NCBI RefSeq assembly: GCF_040729435.1
Contig: NZ_CP160398.1
Span: 3,534,001-3,598,000 of the forward strand
Direction of reading: 5' to 3'
Source of the DNA: Pseudomonas sp. HOU2
Lineage (GTDB): Bacteria > Pseudomonadota > Gammaproteobacteria > Pseudomonadales > Pseudomonadaceae
DNA: 64,000 bases
Shown: positions 36,801 to 44,673 of the stretch, piece by piece
How the letters are laid out: every line of letters starts with the position of its first letter
Numbering within the stretch: position 1 is the first letter of the stretch
Made by a program: the position numbers and the translations under genes
Notes under the pieces: model-generated
Databases searched by the model: none
What the model was told of the DNA's origin: nothing
The model's input: the letters and a program-made list of their open reading frames with translations, nothing else

Positions 36801-36878
36801 TTGCTGACCCTGCTGTTTCTGCCGGCGCTGTATGTGGCCTGGTACAAGATTCGCGAGCCGCAGAAAGAGTCCGCTTGA
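33825..36878 (+). CDS. triC: RND efflux inner-membrane transporter (TriC-like)
   Basis: 1017 residues with the RND plan: N-terminal helix (FVWYLMFVALLMGVFSYFNLG), a large periplasmic loop, helices 2-6 with the proton-relay pair DD in LGLLVDDAMITVEMM, a second loop, and helices 8-12 (KVLPLMLFLMATFLMIQLHSV; AILGILALIGIIIRNSVILVTQIDEFE; SMGMIPIAREVFWGPMAYAMIGGIVVATLLTLLFLPALYVAWY). The length and the two upstream adaptors fit TriC. No outer-membrane channel gene is adjacent, so it must borrow one (OpmH/TolC type). No local regulator is seen. Confidence 0.87.
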   Translation: MKGSFNLSEWALKHQSFVWYLMFVALLMGVFSYFNLGREEDPSFTIKTMVIQTKWPGATQEETLKQVTDRIEKKLEELDSLDYVKSYTRPGESTVYVYLRDTTSAKDIPEIWYQVRKKIDDIRGQFPQGIQGPGFNDEFGDVYGSVYAFTADGLTMRQLRDYVEQARAEIRNVPGLGKIEMIGQQDEVIYLNFSTRKLAALGIDQRQVVQSLQSQNAVTPAGVIEAGPERISVRTSGQFASEKDLAEVNLKLNDRFYRLADVADISRGYVDPATPEFRFDGKPAIGLAIAMQKGGNVQEFGKALHARIDQLTADLPVGVGVHTVSDQAVVVEEAVGGFTSALFEAVIIVLVVSFISLGVRAGLVVACSIPLVLAMVFVFMEYSGITMQRISLGALIIALGLLVDDAMITVEMMVTRLEMGETKEQAATFAYTSTAFPMLTGTLVTVAGFVPIGLNASSAGEYTFTLFAVIAVAMLVSWIVAVLFAPVIGVHILSTNVKPHEGEPGRIGRAFNHGLLWSMRNRWWAIGITVLCFVLAVFCMRFVQNQFFPSSDRPEILVDLNLPQNASIDETRKAVDKLEATLKGDPDIVRWSTYIGQGAIRFYLPLDQQLQNPYYAQLVIVSKDFEAREALSQRLRERLHKDFVGIGSYVQALEMGPPVGRPIQYRVSGKDIDQVRKHAIDLATELDKNEHIGEIIYDWNEPGKVLRIDIAQDKARQLGLSSEDVAKLMNSIVSGSPLTQVDDDIYLINVVGRAVDSERGTPETLQNLQIVTPNGTSIPLLAFATVRYELEQPLVWRRDRLPTITIKASVRDEIQPTDLVKLLKPSIDAFAEKLPVGYKVATGGTVEESGKAQGPIAKVLPLMLFLMATFLMIQLHSVQKMFLVASVAPLGLIGVVLALVPTGTPMGFVAILGILALIGIIIRNSVILVTQIDEFEQKGYAPWDAVVEATEHRRRPILLTAAAASMGMIPIAREVFWGPMAYAMIGGIVVATLLTLLFLPALYVAWYKIREPQKESA

Positions 36879-36891
36879 GGCAAAAGCAAAA

Positions 36892-36953
36892 GATCGCAGC
36901 CTGCGGCAGCTCCTACAGATAATCCCCTGTAGGAGCTGCCGCAGGCTGCGATC
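36892..36953. repeat. Intergenic REP-type inverted pair (family B)
   Basis: GATCGCAGCCTGCGGCAGCT and inverse between convergent triC and methyltransferase genes. Confidence 0.85.
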
Positions 36954-36962
36954 TTTTGATCT

Positions 36963-37592
36963 TCAACCCACCCGCCGCCAGACGCTGGCCAGCCAAGGCT
37001 GCTGCTCGCGCGGCAACCCTGCCGGCCGGTAGTAGTGCTCAAGCTCGACGAACCCCGCCGCCGTCAGCAACCCGCGCCACGCCTCAAGGTCGTGATACGC
37101 GCCATACTTCGGCCCGTTCCAGCCCTCACGGTTATCCCCGCGCGGATTGGAACTGAACAACACCCCGCCCGGTTTCAGCGTGCCATGCAACTGCTTGAGC
37201 ACTCGCGGCAACTCCTGCGACGGCACATGAAACAGCACCGCATTGGCGAAGATGCCGTCGAAGCGCTCAGCCGGCAGGTCGAGTTTCAGAAAGTCCTGCT
37301 GCCAGACCACGCAACCACTGTCCTCGCGGGCCATGCGCGCAAATTCCGGCGTGCCATCGAGGCCGACCGCGACGTGGCCCATGCGGGTGAACGTCTGCAA
37401 GTCACGCCCCGGGCCGCAGCCGAAATCGAGAAGGGTGAACGGCGCAGTGCCGTGGATATGCCGTAGCAGCGCGTCGATGTTCTGGCTGACATCGTGATCG
37501 CGGGTGCCTTCGCGAAAGTCTTCGGCCACCGAGTTGTAGTGGCCGAGGGTGGTGGCGGTGATCTGTTCCAGATCGGTGGGCGTTTGCTTCAT
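36963..37592 (-). CDS. Class I SAM-dependent methyltransferase
   Basis: 209 residues from ATG 37592 (a longer frame from 37637 adds 15 residues of unclear value). SAM-binding motif I is LLDFGCGPGRD (about 53-63), followed by acidic residue in VAVGLDGTPEFA and motif FDGIFANAVLFHVP. C-terminal part GYNGPKYGAYHDLEAWRGLLTAAGF is typical of Tehb/UbiE-like small-molecule methyltransferases. Substrate not identifiable. It stands alone between repeats and does not obviously belong to the sulfur set. Confidence 0.8.
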   Translation of the reverse strand: MKQTPTDLEQITATTLGHYNSVAEDFREGTRDHDVSQNIDALLRHIHGTAPFTLLDFGCGPGRDLQTFTRMGHVAVGLDGTPEFARMAREDSGCVVWQQDFLKLDLPAERFDGIFANAVLFHVPSQELPRVLKQLHGTLKPGGVLFSSNPRGDNREGWNGPKYGAYHDLEAWRGLLTAAGFVELEHYYRPAGLPREQQPWLASVWRRVG

Positions 37593-37660
37593 GGTCAGGT
37601 GCTGCGCGGCAGTTGGTGTGTGTCGAATATACGCCAACCAGCGGGGCCGCTGCGCAGCCC

Positions 37661-37725
37661 ATCGCGAGCAGGCTCACTCCTACATTTGAAATGCGATCCC
37701 ATGTAGGAGTGAGCCTGCTCGCGAT
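37661..37725. repeat. Intergenic inverted repeat (GCGAGCAGGCTCACTCCTAC type)
   Basis: ATCGCGAGCAGGCTCACTCC and inverse, about 20 bases apart, upstream of the methyltransferase gene; the only copy of this variant in the window. Confidence 0.8.
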
Positions 37726-37750
37726 AGCGGTTTCAGAGGCGCGGCATGCC

Positions 37751-38395
37751 TTAACGCTTGTTCAGCCCCCGCGCCAGACGATCCCCACCCAACTGAATCA
37801 CCGCCACCAACGCCACCAGCAACACAATCACCGTCAGCATGATCTGGCTGTCGAAACGCTGATAACCGTAGCGGTAAGCAATGTCGCCGAGGCCGCCGGC
37901 ACCAATCGCCCCGGCCATGGCTGACGAGTTGATCATTGTCACCAGCGTAATCGTGAACCCGCCGACGATCCCCGGCAGCGCTTCAGGCAACAGCACATGC
38001 CAGACGATGTGCCAGCGTCGGCAGCCCATGGCCTGCGCCGCCTCGATCAAGCCGTGATCGACCTCACGCAGACTCACTTCGGCAATCCGCGCAAAGAACG
38101 GCGTCGCGGCGATGGTCAGCGGCACCACCGCCGCCCACACACCGTACGTGGTGCCGACAATCAGCCGGGTGAATGGAATCAGCGCGACCATCAGAATCAG
38201 AAACGGGATCGAGCGGAACAGATTCACGAACGCGCCCAGCGCCCGGTTGAGCAGCGGCGCCTGATAGATCCCGCCCTTGTCGCTGGTGACCAGAATCACC
38301 GCCATCGGGATCCCCACCAGCAAGGCGATCAGCGACGACACGCCGACCATCAGGAAGGTGTCGATAAAGCCCTGCAGCAAGCGATCAAACCACAT
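37751..38395 (-). CDS. metI: Methionine ABC transporter permease MetI
   Basis: 214 residues from ATG 38395. MetI-type permease with five membrane helices; coupling loop [35 protein letters not shown] and the family mark [20 protein letters not shown]. Overlaps the end of metN by 11 bases. Last gene of the metQ-metN-metI run. Confidence 0.92.
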   Translation of the reverse strand: MWFDRLLQGFIDTFLMVGVSSLIALLVGIPMAVILVTSDKGGIYQAPLLNRALGAFVNLFRSIPFLILMVALIPFTRLIVGTTYGVWAAVVPLTIAATPFFARIAEVSLREVDHGLIEAAQAMGCRRWHIVWHVLLPEALPGIVGGFTITLVTMINSSAMAGAIGAGGLGDIAYRYGYQRFDSQIMLTVIVLLVALVAVIQLGGDRLARGLNKR

Positions 38396-39506
38396 AACCC
38401 GATACCTCCACTCGTTGCGCCCACTGCCCGGCGCGCTCACGCAATTGTTCGGCGCTCAGGGCCGAGCCGCTGACCGCCAGCAACAGTTGTCCTAGCGCGT
38501 GGCCCTGAATCCGTTCGACGCCGCCCTGCAGCAACTTCACCCGACCACCGAGGGCGGTAAATAACGCGGCCAGATCCGGCTCGTCGCCGGCACTGCCAGT
38601 GAACTGCAAACGCAATACCACCGCCGAGCCCGGGGAGGGTGGCTGATCATGCAGACGGCTTTGTAGTTCTTCCGGCAGTGCGTGTTGCAGCGGCGCGAGC
38701 AAGGTCTGGCTGACCTCGTGCTGCGGATTGCCGAACACTTCCCAGACCGGGCCTTGCTCAACGATCCGCCCGTGTTCCAGGACCACCACGCGGTCGCAGA
38801 TTTCGCGGATCACCGCCATTTCGTGCGTGATCAAAACAATCGTCAGGCCCAGGCGCTGATTGATCTCGCGCAGCAGGCCGAGGATCGATTGGGTGGTCTC
38901 CGGATCGAGCGCCGAAGTGGCTTCGTCGCAGAGCAGAATGTCCGGGTCATGCACCAATGCGCGTGCGATGCCGACGCGCTGCTTCTGCCCGCCGGAAAGC
39001 TGCGCCGGGTAGGCCGTGTGCTTGGCTTGCAGGCCGACCAGTTCGAGCAGTTCGCGGACTTTCTGCTCGCGTTGTGCCTTCGGCACGCCGGCGACTTTCA
39101 ACGGCAGTTCGACGTTCTGCCACACGGTCTTGGCCGACATCAGGTTGAAGTGCTGGAAGATCATGCCGATGCGTCGGCGCAGGGCCACCAGACGGTCTTC
39201 ATCGAACTCGCCGATATCGACCTGATCGATCAGCACCCGCCCTGCAGTGGGTTGTTCCAAACGATTGATCGTGCGGATCAGCGACGACTTGCCGGCGCCG
39301 CTGCGACCGATGATGCCGAACACCTCACCGCGCTGGATCGCCAGATCGATGCCTTGCAGGGCCGCGACCGGGCCTTGCCGACCCTCGTAGGTTTTACCCA
39401 GACCGATGAAGCGCACATGGGCACGATTGAGCTCGGGATGCAGTTCGGTTTTCTCAGCATTTTTGGGCTCTGGAATCTCCAGTCGCCGTTGGATCGCGGC
39501 CGTCAT
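38385..39506 (-). CDS. metN: Methionine ABC transporter ATP-binding protein MetN
   Basis: 373 residues from ATG 39506, where GGAAAG gives a ribosome site (a TTG at 39521 is in frame). Walker A GRSGAGKS at 67-74, LSGGQKQR signature, Walker [13 protein letters not shown]. The last 80 residues ([51 protein letters not shown]) form the NIL domain that binds methionine and shuts the transporter when the cell is replete. The 25-residue N-terminal extension before the ATPase fold is longer than in E. coli. Two bases separate it from metQ. Confidence 0.93.
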   Translation of the reverse strand: MTAAIQRRLEIPEPKNAEKTELHPELNRAHVRFIGLGKTYEGRQGPVAALQGIDLAIQRGEVFGIIGRSGAGKSSLIRTINRLEQPTAGRVLIDQVDIGEFDEDRLVALRRRIGMIFQHFNLMSAKTVWQNVELPLKVAGVPKAQREQKVRELLELVGLQAKHTAYPAQLSGGQKQRVGIARALVHDPDILLCDEATSALDPETTQSILGLLREINQRLGLTIVLITHEMAVIREICDRVVVLEHGRIVEQGPVWEVFGNPQHEVSQTLLAPLQHALPEELQSRLHDQPPSPGSAVVLRLQFTGSAGDEPDLAALFTALGGRVKLLQGGVERIQGHALGQLLLAVSGSALSAEQLRERAGQWAQRVEVSGYVV

Positions 39507-39508
39507 GC

Positions 39509-40318
39509 TCAGCTTTCCCAACCGGCCTGATACAGCTTGCCGTGGGCTTTATCCAGGGCGGCGCGAACGGCCGGCGAGTGCTGGTAGATGTCGACGAATT
39601 TGATCAGGCGCGGATCGTCCTTGCTCTTTGGCTGGATCACGAACTGGATCACGTATTCCTTGTGGTCGAGACCGTCGAACAGCAGCGCCGAGCCGGCGTC
39701 GAAGGTCTTCGCCAGACGAATGTAGGCCGGGTAGCCCTGGACCAGATCGGCGTCATCGTAGGCGCGCACCAGTTGCACGGCTTCGACTTGCAGGATCTGG
39801 ATCTTCTTCGGGTTGGCGATGATGTCGTCTTCGGTGGCCTTGTAGCCGACCCCCGGTTTCAGGGTGATCAGACCGGCCTTGGCCAACAGTTGCAGACCGC
39901 GACCGCTGTTGATCGGGTCGTTGGCGATGGCGACGCTGGCGCCCTCAGGCAACTCGTCGAAGCTTTTGTATTTCTTCGAGTAGAGGCCGACGTTGTTGAT
40001 GATGCCCGGGGCGAATGGCACCAGGTCAAAACCGGAAGCGGCCTTGGCGTTTTCGAGGAACGGGATGTGCTGGAAGTAGTTCACGTCGATGTCGCCAGCG
40101 GCGAGGCTGACGTTCGGCGCGATCCAGTCGGTGAACTCCACCAGTTCGACTTTCAGGCCTTGTTTGGAGGCCTCTTCGACGGCGGCTTCCAGCGGAATCG
40201 CGAAGGCGGCGGTGGTGCCGATTTTAAGGGGTGCATCGGCGGCGAACACTGCCGAGCTGAACAGGCCGAGGGCCAGGGCCAGTGCTTTGACTGGGTGGGA
40301 GAGAAGTTTCTTGGTCAT
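39509..40318 (-). CDS. metQ: Methionine-binding periplasmic protein MetQ
   Basis: 269 residues from ATG 40318. Signal peptide [15 protein letters not shown] followed by [24 protein letters not shown]; no lipobox cysteine. MetQ/NlpA fold: [33 protein letters not shown] and [29 protein letters not shown]. Clearly distinct from the stand-alone relative at 25649. Less than 50 bases lie between its start and a family-A repeat, so it is probably transcribed through the repeat from the monooxygenase genes upstream. Confidence 0.92.
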   Translation of the reverse strand: MTKKLLSHPVKALALALGLFSSAVFAADAPLKIGTTAAFAIPLEAAVEEASKQGLKVELVEFTDWIAPNVSLAAGDIDVNYFQHIPFLENAKAASGFDLVPFAPGIINNVGLYSKKYKSFDELPEGASVAIANDPINSGRGLQLLAKAGLITLKPGVGYKATEDDIIANPKKIQILQVEAVQLVRAYDDADLVQGYPAYIRLAKTFDAGSALLFDGLDHKEYVIQFVIQPKSKDDPRLIKFVDIYQHSPAVRAALDKAHGKLYQAGWES

Positions 40319-40367
40319 GGTGATTTTTCCAGTCAGTGCATGAATTTTGTGTGTCTGCTCGGGCCTC

Positions 40368-40439
40368 ATCGCTGGCAAGCCAGCTCCCACAGGTTTTGTG
40401 AACGCCACAGACCCTTGTGGGAGCTGGCTTGCCAGCGAA
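40368..40439. repeat. Intergenic REP-type inverted pair (family A), inside an operon
   Basis: ATCGCTGGCAAGCCAGCTCC and inverse. Unlike the others it separates two same-strand genes (DszA-like monooxygenase and metQ) with almost no space for a new promoter. Confidence 0.85.
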
Positions 40440-40443
40440 GCTT

Positions 40444-41802
40444 TTAATGTCGGTATGAAGAGCCGGTGTGTTGCTCGGGCAAATGTGCCTCTCCGTGAAA
40501 CAGCTTCTCGCGCAAGCTGCCACTCTCATACGCAGTCTTGTACGACCCGCGCCGCTGCAACTCCGGAATCACCAGCTCGATGAAATCGACATAGCTTTCC
40601 GGGGTGACGATGCGCGTCAGGTTGAAGCCGTCGAGTCCCGTTTCGGCGATCCACGCTTCCAGTTCATCCGCCACTTGCTCAGGCGAGCCGACCACGGTGA
40701 TATAGCGGCCACCGAGGGCGTGCTGCTCGAGCAACTTGCGTCGGGTCCAGTCGTTGTTCTGCAGATTTTTGGTGGCGGACTGGATGGCATTGCTCTTGAC
40801 GTACTGGATCGGTTCGTCGATGTCGTACTGGGAAAAGTCGATGCCGGTGGACGCCGAGAAATGCGCGACGCCGGCCTCGGCGCTGGCATAGCTCAGGTAC
40901 TCGGCGTGCTTGGCCCACGCGGCTGCTTCGGTGGCACCGACGATCACGTTGAGGCCCATGAACACCTTGATATCCTCGGGATTGCGCCCGGCCTCGACCG
41001 CGCTGGCGCGGACCTTGTCCACCTGCACTTTGGTCGACGGCTTGTTCTGGCCGCTGATGAACACGCACTCGGCGTGGCGCCCGGCGAACAGCAAACCGCG
41101 ATCCGAACTGCCGGCCTGGAACAGCACCGGCGTGCGCTGCGGCGACGGCTCGCAGAGGTGATAACCCTCGACCTGATAGAACTCGCCGTGGTGTTCGACC
41201 TTGTGCACTTTCTCCGGCTGCGCGTAGATGCGTTGCTCGCGGTCATTGAGCACCGCGCCGTTTTCCCAACTGCCTTCCCAGAGTTTGTAGAGCACTTCAA
41301 GGTACTCGTCGGCCTGATCGTAGCGACGGTCATGCTCGACCTGTTCGCGCAGGCCCATGGCCTTGGCGGCGCTGTCCAGGTAACCGGTGACGATATTCCA
41401 GCCGACCCGACCGCGGCTCAGGTGATCGAGCGACGACATGCGGCGGGCGAACAGATACGGCGGCTCGTAAGTGAGATTGGCGGTCAGGCCGAAACCAAGG
41501 TTTTTTGTCACCGCAGCCATGGCCGAGACCAGCAGCAGCGGGTCGTTGACCGGCAGCTGGATCGACTCTTTGAGCGTGACGTTCACCGAGTTCTGGTAGA
41601 CGTCGTACACCCCGACGATGTCGGCGATGAACAGGCCGTCAAACAGCCCGCGCTCCAGCAACTGCGCCAGCTCGGTCCAGTATTCAATGGTGTTGTAGCG
41701 GGTCGAGGTGTCGCGCGGATGCGTCCACAGGCCATGGTTGATGTGGCCGATGCAATTCATGTTGAACGCGTTGAGCAGGATCTTCTTTTTCGCGGCGCTC
41801 AT
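40444..41802 (-). CDS. NtaA/SnaA/DszA-family FMNH2-dependent monooxygenase
   Basis: 452 residues, the size of DszA (dibenzothiophene-sulfone monooxygenase, about 453). Bacterial-luciferase-like TIM barrel: start KKKILLNAFNMNCIGHINHGLWTHP, then LERGLFDGLFIADIVGVYD, AAVTKNLGFGLTANLTYEPPYLFARRMSSLDHLSRGRVGWNIVTGYLDSAAKAMG, and FQAGSSDRGLLFAGRHAECVFI for flavin phosphate. It needs reduced FMN from a separate reductase, not found in this window. The gene overlaps the DszC-like gene before it by one base (TGATG). Together they suggest stepwise oxidation of a thioether or sulfone and C-S cleavage. DszB-like desulfinase is absent. Confidence 0.85.
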   Translation of the reverse strand: MSAAKKKILLNAFNMNCIGHINHGLWTHPRDTSTRYNTIEYWTELAQLLERGLFDGLFIADIVGVYDVYQNSVNVTLKESIQLPVNDPLLLVSAMAAVTKNLGFGLTANLTYEPPYLFARRMSSLDHLSRGRVGWNIVTGYLDSAAKAMGLREQVEHDRRYDQADEYLEVLYKLWEGSWENGAVLNDREQRIYAQPEKVHKVEHHGEFYQVEGYHLCEPSPQRTPVLFQAGSSDRGLLFAGRHAECVFISGQNKPSTKVQVDKVRASAVEAGRNPEDIKVFMGLNVIVGATEAAAWAKHAEYLSYASAEAGVAHFSASTGIDFSQYDIDEPIQYVKSNAIQSATKNLQNNDWTRRKLLEQHALGGRYITVVGSPEQVADELEAWIAETGLDGFNLTRIVTPESYVDFIELVIPELQRRGSYKTAYESGSLREKLFHGEAHLPEQHTGSSYRH

Positions 41803-42995
41803 CAGATCGTCCCTCGCAGCGGAGGGTTTTCAGCGTTGAGGTAGTAATTGCCCACCGCGTGATATTTCCAGCGCACCGGGTCGTGCAGGGTGTGTACCCG
41901 GGCGTTGCGCCAGTGACGGTCGAGGCCGTGCTCAATCAGGGTCGCTTGACTGCCGGCCAGTTCGAACAGCGTGCTGCCAGCAGCGAGCGAGATTTCAGTG
42001 CTGATCGCCCGTGCTTCGGCGACTGCAATCGACGCCGCAGCGACTGTTTCTGCATTGGTCTCGGCCTGGGCCTTGTCGAGGAATTCGCCGGAGCGCTCAA
42101 GCAGTGCTTCGGTGGCGTGCAGGCGGATGCTCAAATGGCCAAAGCTCTTCAGGGTCAGCGGGTCTTCGGTGGCCTTGTCGTTACCGGAGTCGATCCATGG
42201 CCGGGTCTTGCTGCGCACGAAGTGCAGGGCATCTTCATAAGCGGCGCGAGCGATGCCAGTGTCGATGGCGGCGTGAAGGATCTGCGCCAGCGGGCCGACC
42301 GTGGTCGGACGCTCGAAGGCACTCTGGAACGGGATCACGTCCTCGGCGGCAACGTAGACGTCTTCGAACACCACGGATCCGCTGCCGGTGGTGCGCTGAC
42401 CGAAACCACTCCAGTCGTCGATCACCGTCAGGCCCTTGCTGTCACGCGGGACGAAGGCCAGTTGCTGCACGCCATTTTCATCGACCACGGAGGTCGGGAT
42501 ACGCTGCGCGTAGATCGCGCCGGTCGCGTAAAACTTGCGCCCGTTGATGCGATAGCCGTCGCCGTCACGCTTGAGACTGGTGACGCGGTCGTGGGCGGTT
42601 TTGGTGCCCAGTTCCGCCAGGGCGTTGCCAAAACGTTGACCGGCCAGCACCTCGGCGTACAGCCGCTGTTTCTGCTCGTGGCTGCCGTTAACCCGCAGCA
42701 CTTCGAGGGCGTAAAAATGGTTCTGCGGAATCTGTCCGAGGGAGCCGTCGGCCTGAGCGATCAGGGCGATGACTTTGGCCAGGGTCACGTTGGACACGCC
42801 GGCGCCGCCATACTCCTTGGGCACGCTGATGCCCCACAGGCCGGAGCGGGAAAACACGTCGAGCTCCGGCAGTGGCAGGCGGCGTTCGCGGTCACGCACG
42901 GCACTGTCGCGTTTGAAATCTTCGGCCAGGTCGCTGGCGACGATCAGGGCTTGCTCATCGCTGGTGATGACCGCGACGGGATGGGAAAAAGTCAT
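41802..42995 (-). CDS. SfnB/DszC-family flavin-dependent monooxygenase 1
   Basis: 397 residues from ATG 42995 (GGAGAG upstream). Acyl-CoA-dehydrogenase fold used as an FMNH2 monooxygenase, as in SfnB (sulfur starvation) and DszC (dibenzothiophene S-oxidation): IPKEYGGAGVSNVTLAKVIALIAQADGSLGQIPQNHFYALEVL, NGRKFYATGAIYAQRIP, DDWSGFGQRTTGSGSVVFEDV and the family ending ARVHTLHDPVRWKYHAVGNYYLN. It is about half-identical by eye to the next gene, so they are paralogues. Likely oxidises a sulfur atom in an organic compound imported when sulfate is scarce. Confidence 0.85.
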   Translation of the reverse strand: MTFSHPVAVITSDEQALIVASDLAEDFKRDSAVRDRERRLPLPELDVFSRSGLWGISVPKEYGGAGVSNVTLAKVIALIAQADGSLGQIPQNHFYALEVLRVNGSHEQKQRLYAEVLAGQRFGNALAELGTKTAHDRVTSLKRDGDGYRINGRKFYATGAIYAQRIPTSVVDENGVQQLAFVPRDSKGLTVIDDWSGFGQRTTGSGSVVFEDVYVAAEDVIPFQSAFERPTTVGPLAQILHAAIDTGIARAAYEDALHFVRSKTRPWIDSGNDKATEDPLTLKSFGHLSIRLHATEALLERSGEFLDKAQAETNAETVAAASIAVAEARAISTEISLAAGSTLFELAGSQATLIEHGLDRHWRNARVHTLHDPVRWKYHAVGNYYLNAENPPLRGTI

Positions 42996-43031
42996 GGTTC
43001 TCTCCAATGCCTTTGAGAAAGTGTGCGGTCG

Positions 43032-44273
43032 TCAGATCCAGGAATGGCGGGCCGGCAAAGTACCGTTCAGGCGATAGGCGCCGACCGCGTGATATTTCCA
43101 GCGCACCGGGTCGTGCAGGGTGTGCACCCGGGCGTTGCGCCAGTGACGGTCGAGGTTGAATTCGGCGAGGGTCGCGCGGCTGCCGGCCAGTTCGAAAAGC
43201 TTCTCGCTGGCGAGCAAGGAAATCTCGGTAGTCAGCACTTTCGCTTCGGCCACCGCAATTGAAGCGCGGGCGGCGGATTCGGCGGTCAGCGGCGCGGTGT
43301 GTACCTGATCCAGCACTTGCCCGGCCTTGCGCAGCAGTGCTTCAGCCGCGTGCAGTTCGATTTTCAGCTTGCCGATGTCGGCGATCACGTAGAGGTCATC
43401 ACTGGCGCGCTCGACCTTGGCGTCGATCCAGGGCCGCGCGCGGGTTTTGACGAATTCGATGGCATCGTCGATGGCGCCACGGGCGATGCCGGCGTCGATG
43501 GCTGCCTGAATCAGCTGCGACACCGCGCCTTGAGTGTTGGGCTTCTCGTTGATTTTCCAGTTATCGACGACCAGGCTCGACTCGACGCGCACGTTGTTCA
43601 GCAGAATCGTGCCGCTGGCGGTGGTGCGCTGACCGAAGCCCGACCAGTCATCGACGATGCGCAGGCCCGGGGTGCCACGGCGGACGAAGGCCAGCACCTG
43701 CTTGCCGTCGTCGTTGAGCGCCTTGACCGCCACCCAGTGCGCGAACAGCGCGCCGGTGGAGTAGAACTTCTGGCCGTTGATCACGTAATCATCACCATCG
43801 GCGGTGATACGCGCTTTCAATTCAAGAGTATTTTTGGTGCCGCGCTCAGGGCCGGCATTGCCGATGCGCCAGCCTTCCAGAACGCTCTGGAACAGCTGCT
43901 TTTTCTGTTCTTCAGTGGCGCTGCCAAGCACCAGATTGATAATGCCGAACTGGTTCTGCGGGATCTGTCCCAGTGCCGGGTCGGCTGCGGAAATGATCGC
44001 GAACACTTCGGCCAACGTGACAAACGAAACCTGCGGGCCGCCGTACTCACGCGGGATGGCAATGCTGCCCAGACCGCTGCGGGTGAACTGTTCGATTTCC
44101 GACCACGGCAGCTTGCGCTGACGATCACGTTTGGCGGCCTGCACGCGGGCAACTTGCGCCAGTTCGTGGGCAGCCTTGATGGCTTGGGCGTCGTTGCGCA
44201 AGACCTGCGCGGGCAACAACAACGGGGCGATGTCCAGATCCGACTGGACGTTTGCATCGGCCAGACTGGACAT
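43032..44273 (-). CDS. SfnB/DszC-family flavin-dependent monooxygenase 2
   Basis: 413 residues with AAGGAG upstream. Same family and motifs as its paralogue: IPREYGGPQVSFVTLAEVFAIISAADPALGQIPQNQFGIINLV, NGQKFYSTGALFAHWVAVKAL, DDWSGFGQRTTASGTILLNNV and RNARVHTLHDPVRWKYHAVGAYRLNG. First large gene of the minus-strand operon that continues into DszA-like and metQNI genes. Its start codon overlaps the stop of a 22-codon leader frame as TGATG, so its translation may depend on that leader. Confidence 0.85.
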   Translation of the reverse strand: MSSLADANVQSDLDIAPLLLPAQVLRNDAQAIKAAHELAQVARVQAAKRDRQRKLPWSEIEQFTRSGLGSIAIPREYGGPQVSFVTLAEVFAIISAADPALGQIPQNQFGIINLVLGSATEEQKKQLFQSVLEGWRIGNAGPERGTKNTLELKARITADGDDYVINGQKFYSTGALFAHWVAVKALNDDGKQVLAFVRRGTPGLRIVDDWSGFGQRTTASGTILLNNVRVESSLVVDNWKINEKPNTQGAVSQLIQAAIDAGIARGAIDDAIEFVKTRARPWIDAKVERASDDLYVIADIGKLKIELHAAEALLRKAGQVLDQVHTAPLTAESAARASIAVAEAKVLTTEISLLASEKLFELAGSRATLAEFNLDRHWRNARVHTLHDPVRWKYHAVGAYRLNGTLPARHSWI

Positions 44274-44341
44274 CAGTGCCGCTCCTTGGCTGCACGCAAT
44301 GCCCTGGCGATCTGCACTGGGGTGATTGTGTTCCGGACCAT
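44273..44341 (-). CDS. Putative 22-residue leader peptide coupled to the DszC-like gene
   Basis: ATG at 44341 with GAGGTAGG upstream; the frame begins MVRNTITPVQIAR and ends AAKERH, and its TGA overlaps the ATG of the next gene. An earlier ATG at 44416 in the same frame would give 47 residues that read through the hairpin at 44362-44386. The basic helix-like tail, good ribosome site and overlapping stop/start argue for real translation. Its role could be translational coupling or sulfur-dependent attenuation. I know no named family for it. Confidence 0.5.
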   Translation of the reverse strand: MVRNTITPVQIARALRAAKERH

Positions 44342-44361
44342 ACTACCTACCTCACATCTCA

Positions 44362-44386
44362 TGAAAAACGCCGCAAAAGTGCGGCG
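44362..44386 (-). terminator. Terminator/attenuator hairpin in the leader of the DszC-like operon
   Basis: Read on the minus strand: CGCCGCA, loop CTTT, TGCGGCG, then TTTTT. It is a textbook rho-independent terminator sitting between the AT-rich promoter-like box at 44441 and the first gene, about 90 bases before its start. Either it ends the upstream transcript or, more interestingly, it attenuates this operon. Confidence 0.65.
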
Positions 44387-44440
44387 AACGAAAGAATGTC
44401 CGGTGGTCCGGTTCATATACCCTAAGCGTGTATAAATATT

Positions 44441-44458
44441 AAATAAACTAACTTTTAG
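44441..44458 (-). promoter_or_regulatory. AT-rich sulfur-type box before the DszC-like operon
   Basis: AAATAAACTAACTTTTAG, then GAATATG on the plus strand. Close matches: AAATAAATAACTTTTTAG at 63924-63941 (tauA) and AAATAAATAACTTAAAAG with AATATG at 16106 (LysR/TonB receptor). Probably a CysB-type binding site or part of the promoter; inferred from recurrence. Confidence 0.45.
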
Positions 44459-44520
44459 GAATATGTATAGAAGGGGTGGTGGTCGGGTTGGTTAACAACT
44501 TTGTTTCGGTGACTGGAGTC

Positions 44521-44669
44521 TGTGGCAAGGAGCTCGTCGAATCGTCGCACCGTCCCGTTCGACTGCGCAGCAGTCGCGAAACCTGATCTCCACGTTTCAA
44601 TTGAAAGAACGCGTTCTGCAGGTTCTGGGGGCGCTTCGCACCCCAACGGGAGCGAGCTCCCTCGCCACA
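44521..44669. repeat. Decayed intergenic inverted repeat (family C)
   Basis: Left arm TGTGGCAAGGAGCTCGTCG is degenerate while the right arm ACGGGAGCGAGCTCCCTCGC is close to consensus; inner GACTGCGCAGCAGTC palindrome retained. Confidence 0.75.
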
Positions 44670-44673
44670 AAGT

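Noticed and set aside
40468..44435. Several long plus-strand frames opposite the monooxygenase genes
   Set aside because: All are antisense to genes with continuous family motifs and tight overlaps; none has a ribosome site.
44274..44460. Sigma54 (-24/-12) promoter for the SfnB-like operon
   Set aside because: I looked for TGGCAC-N5-TTGC on the minus strand and found no acceptable match.
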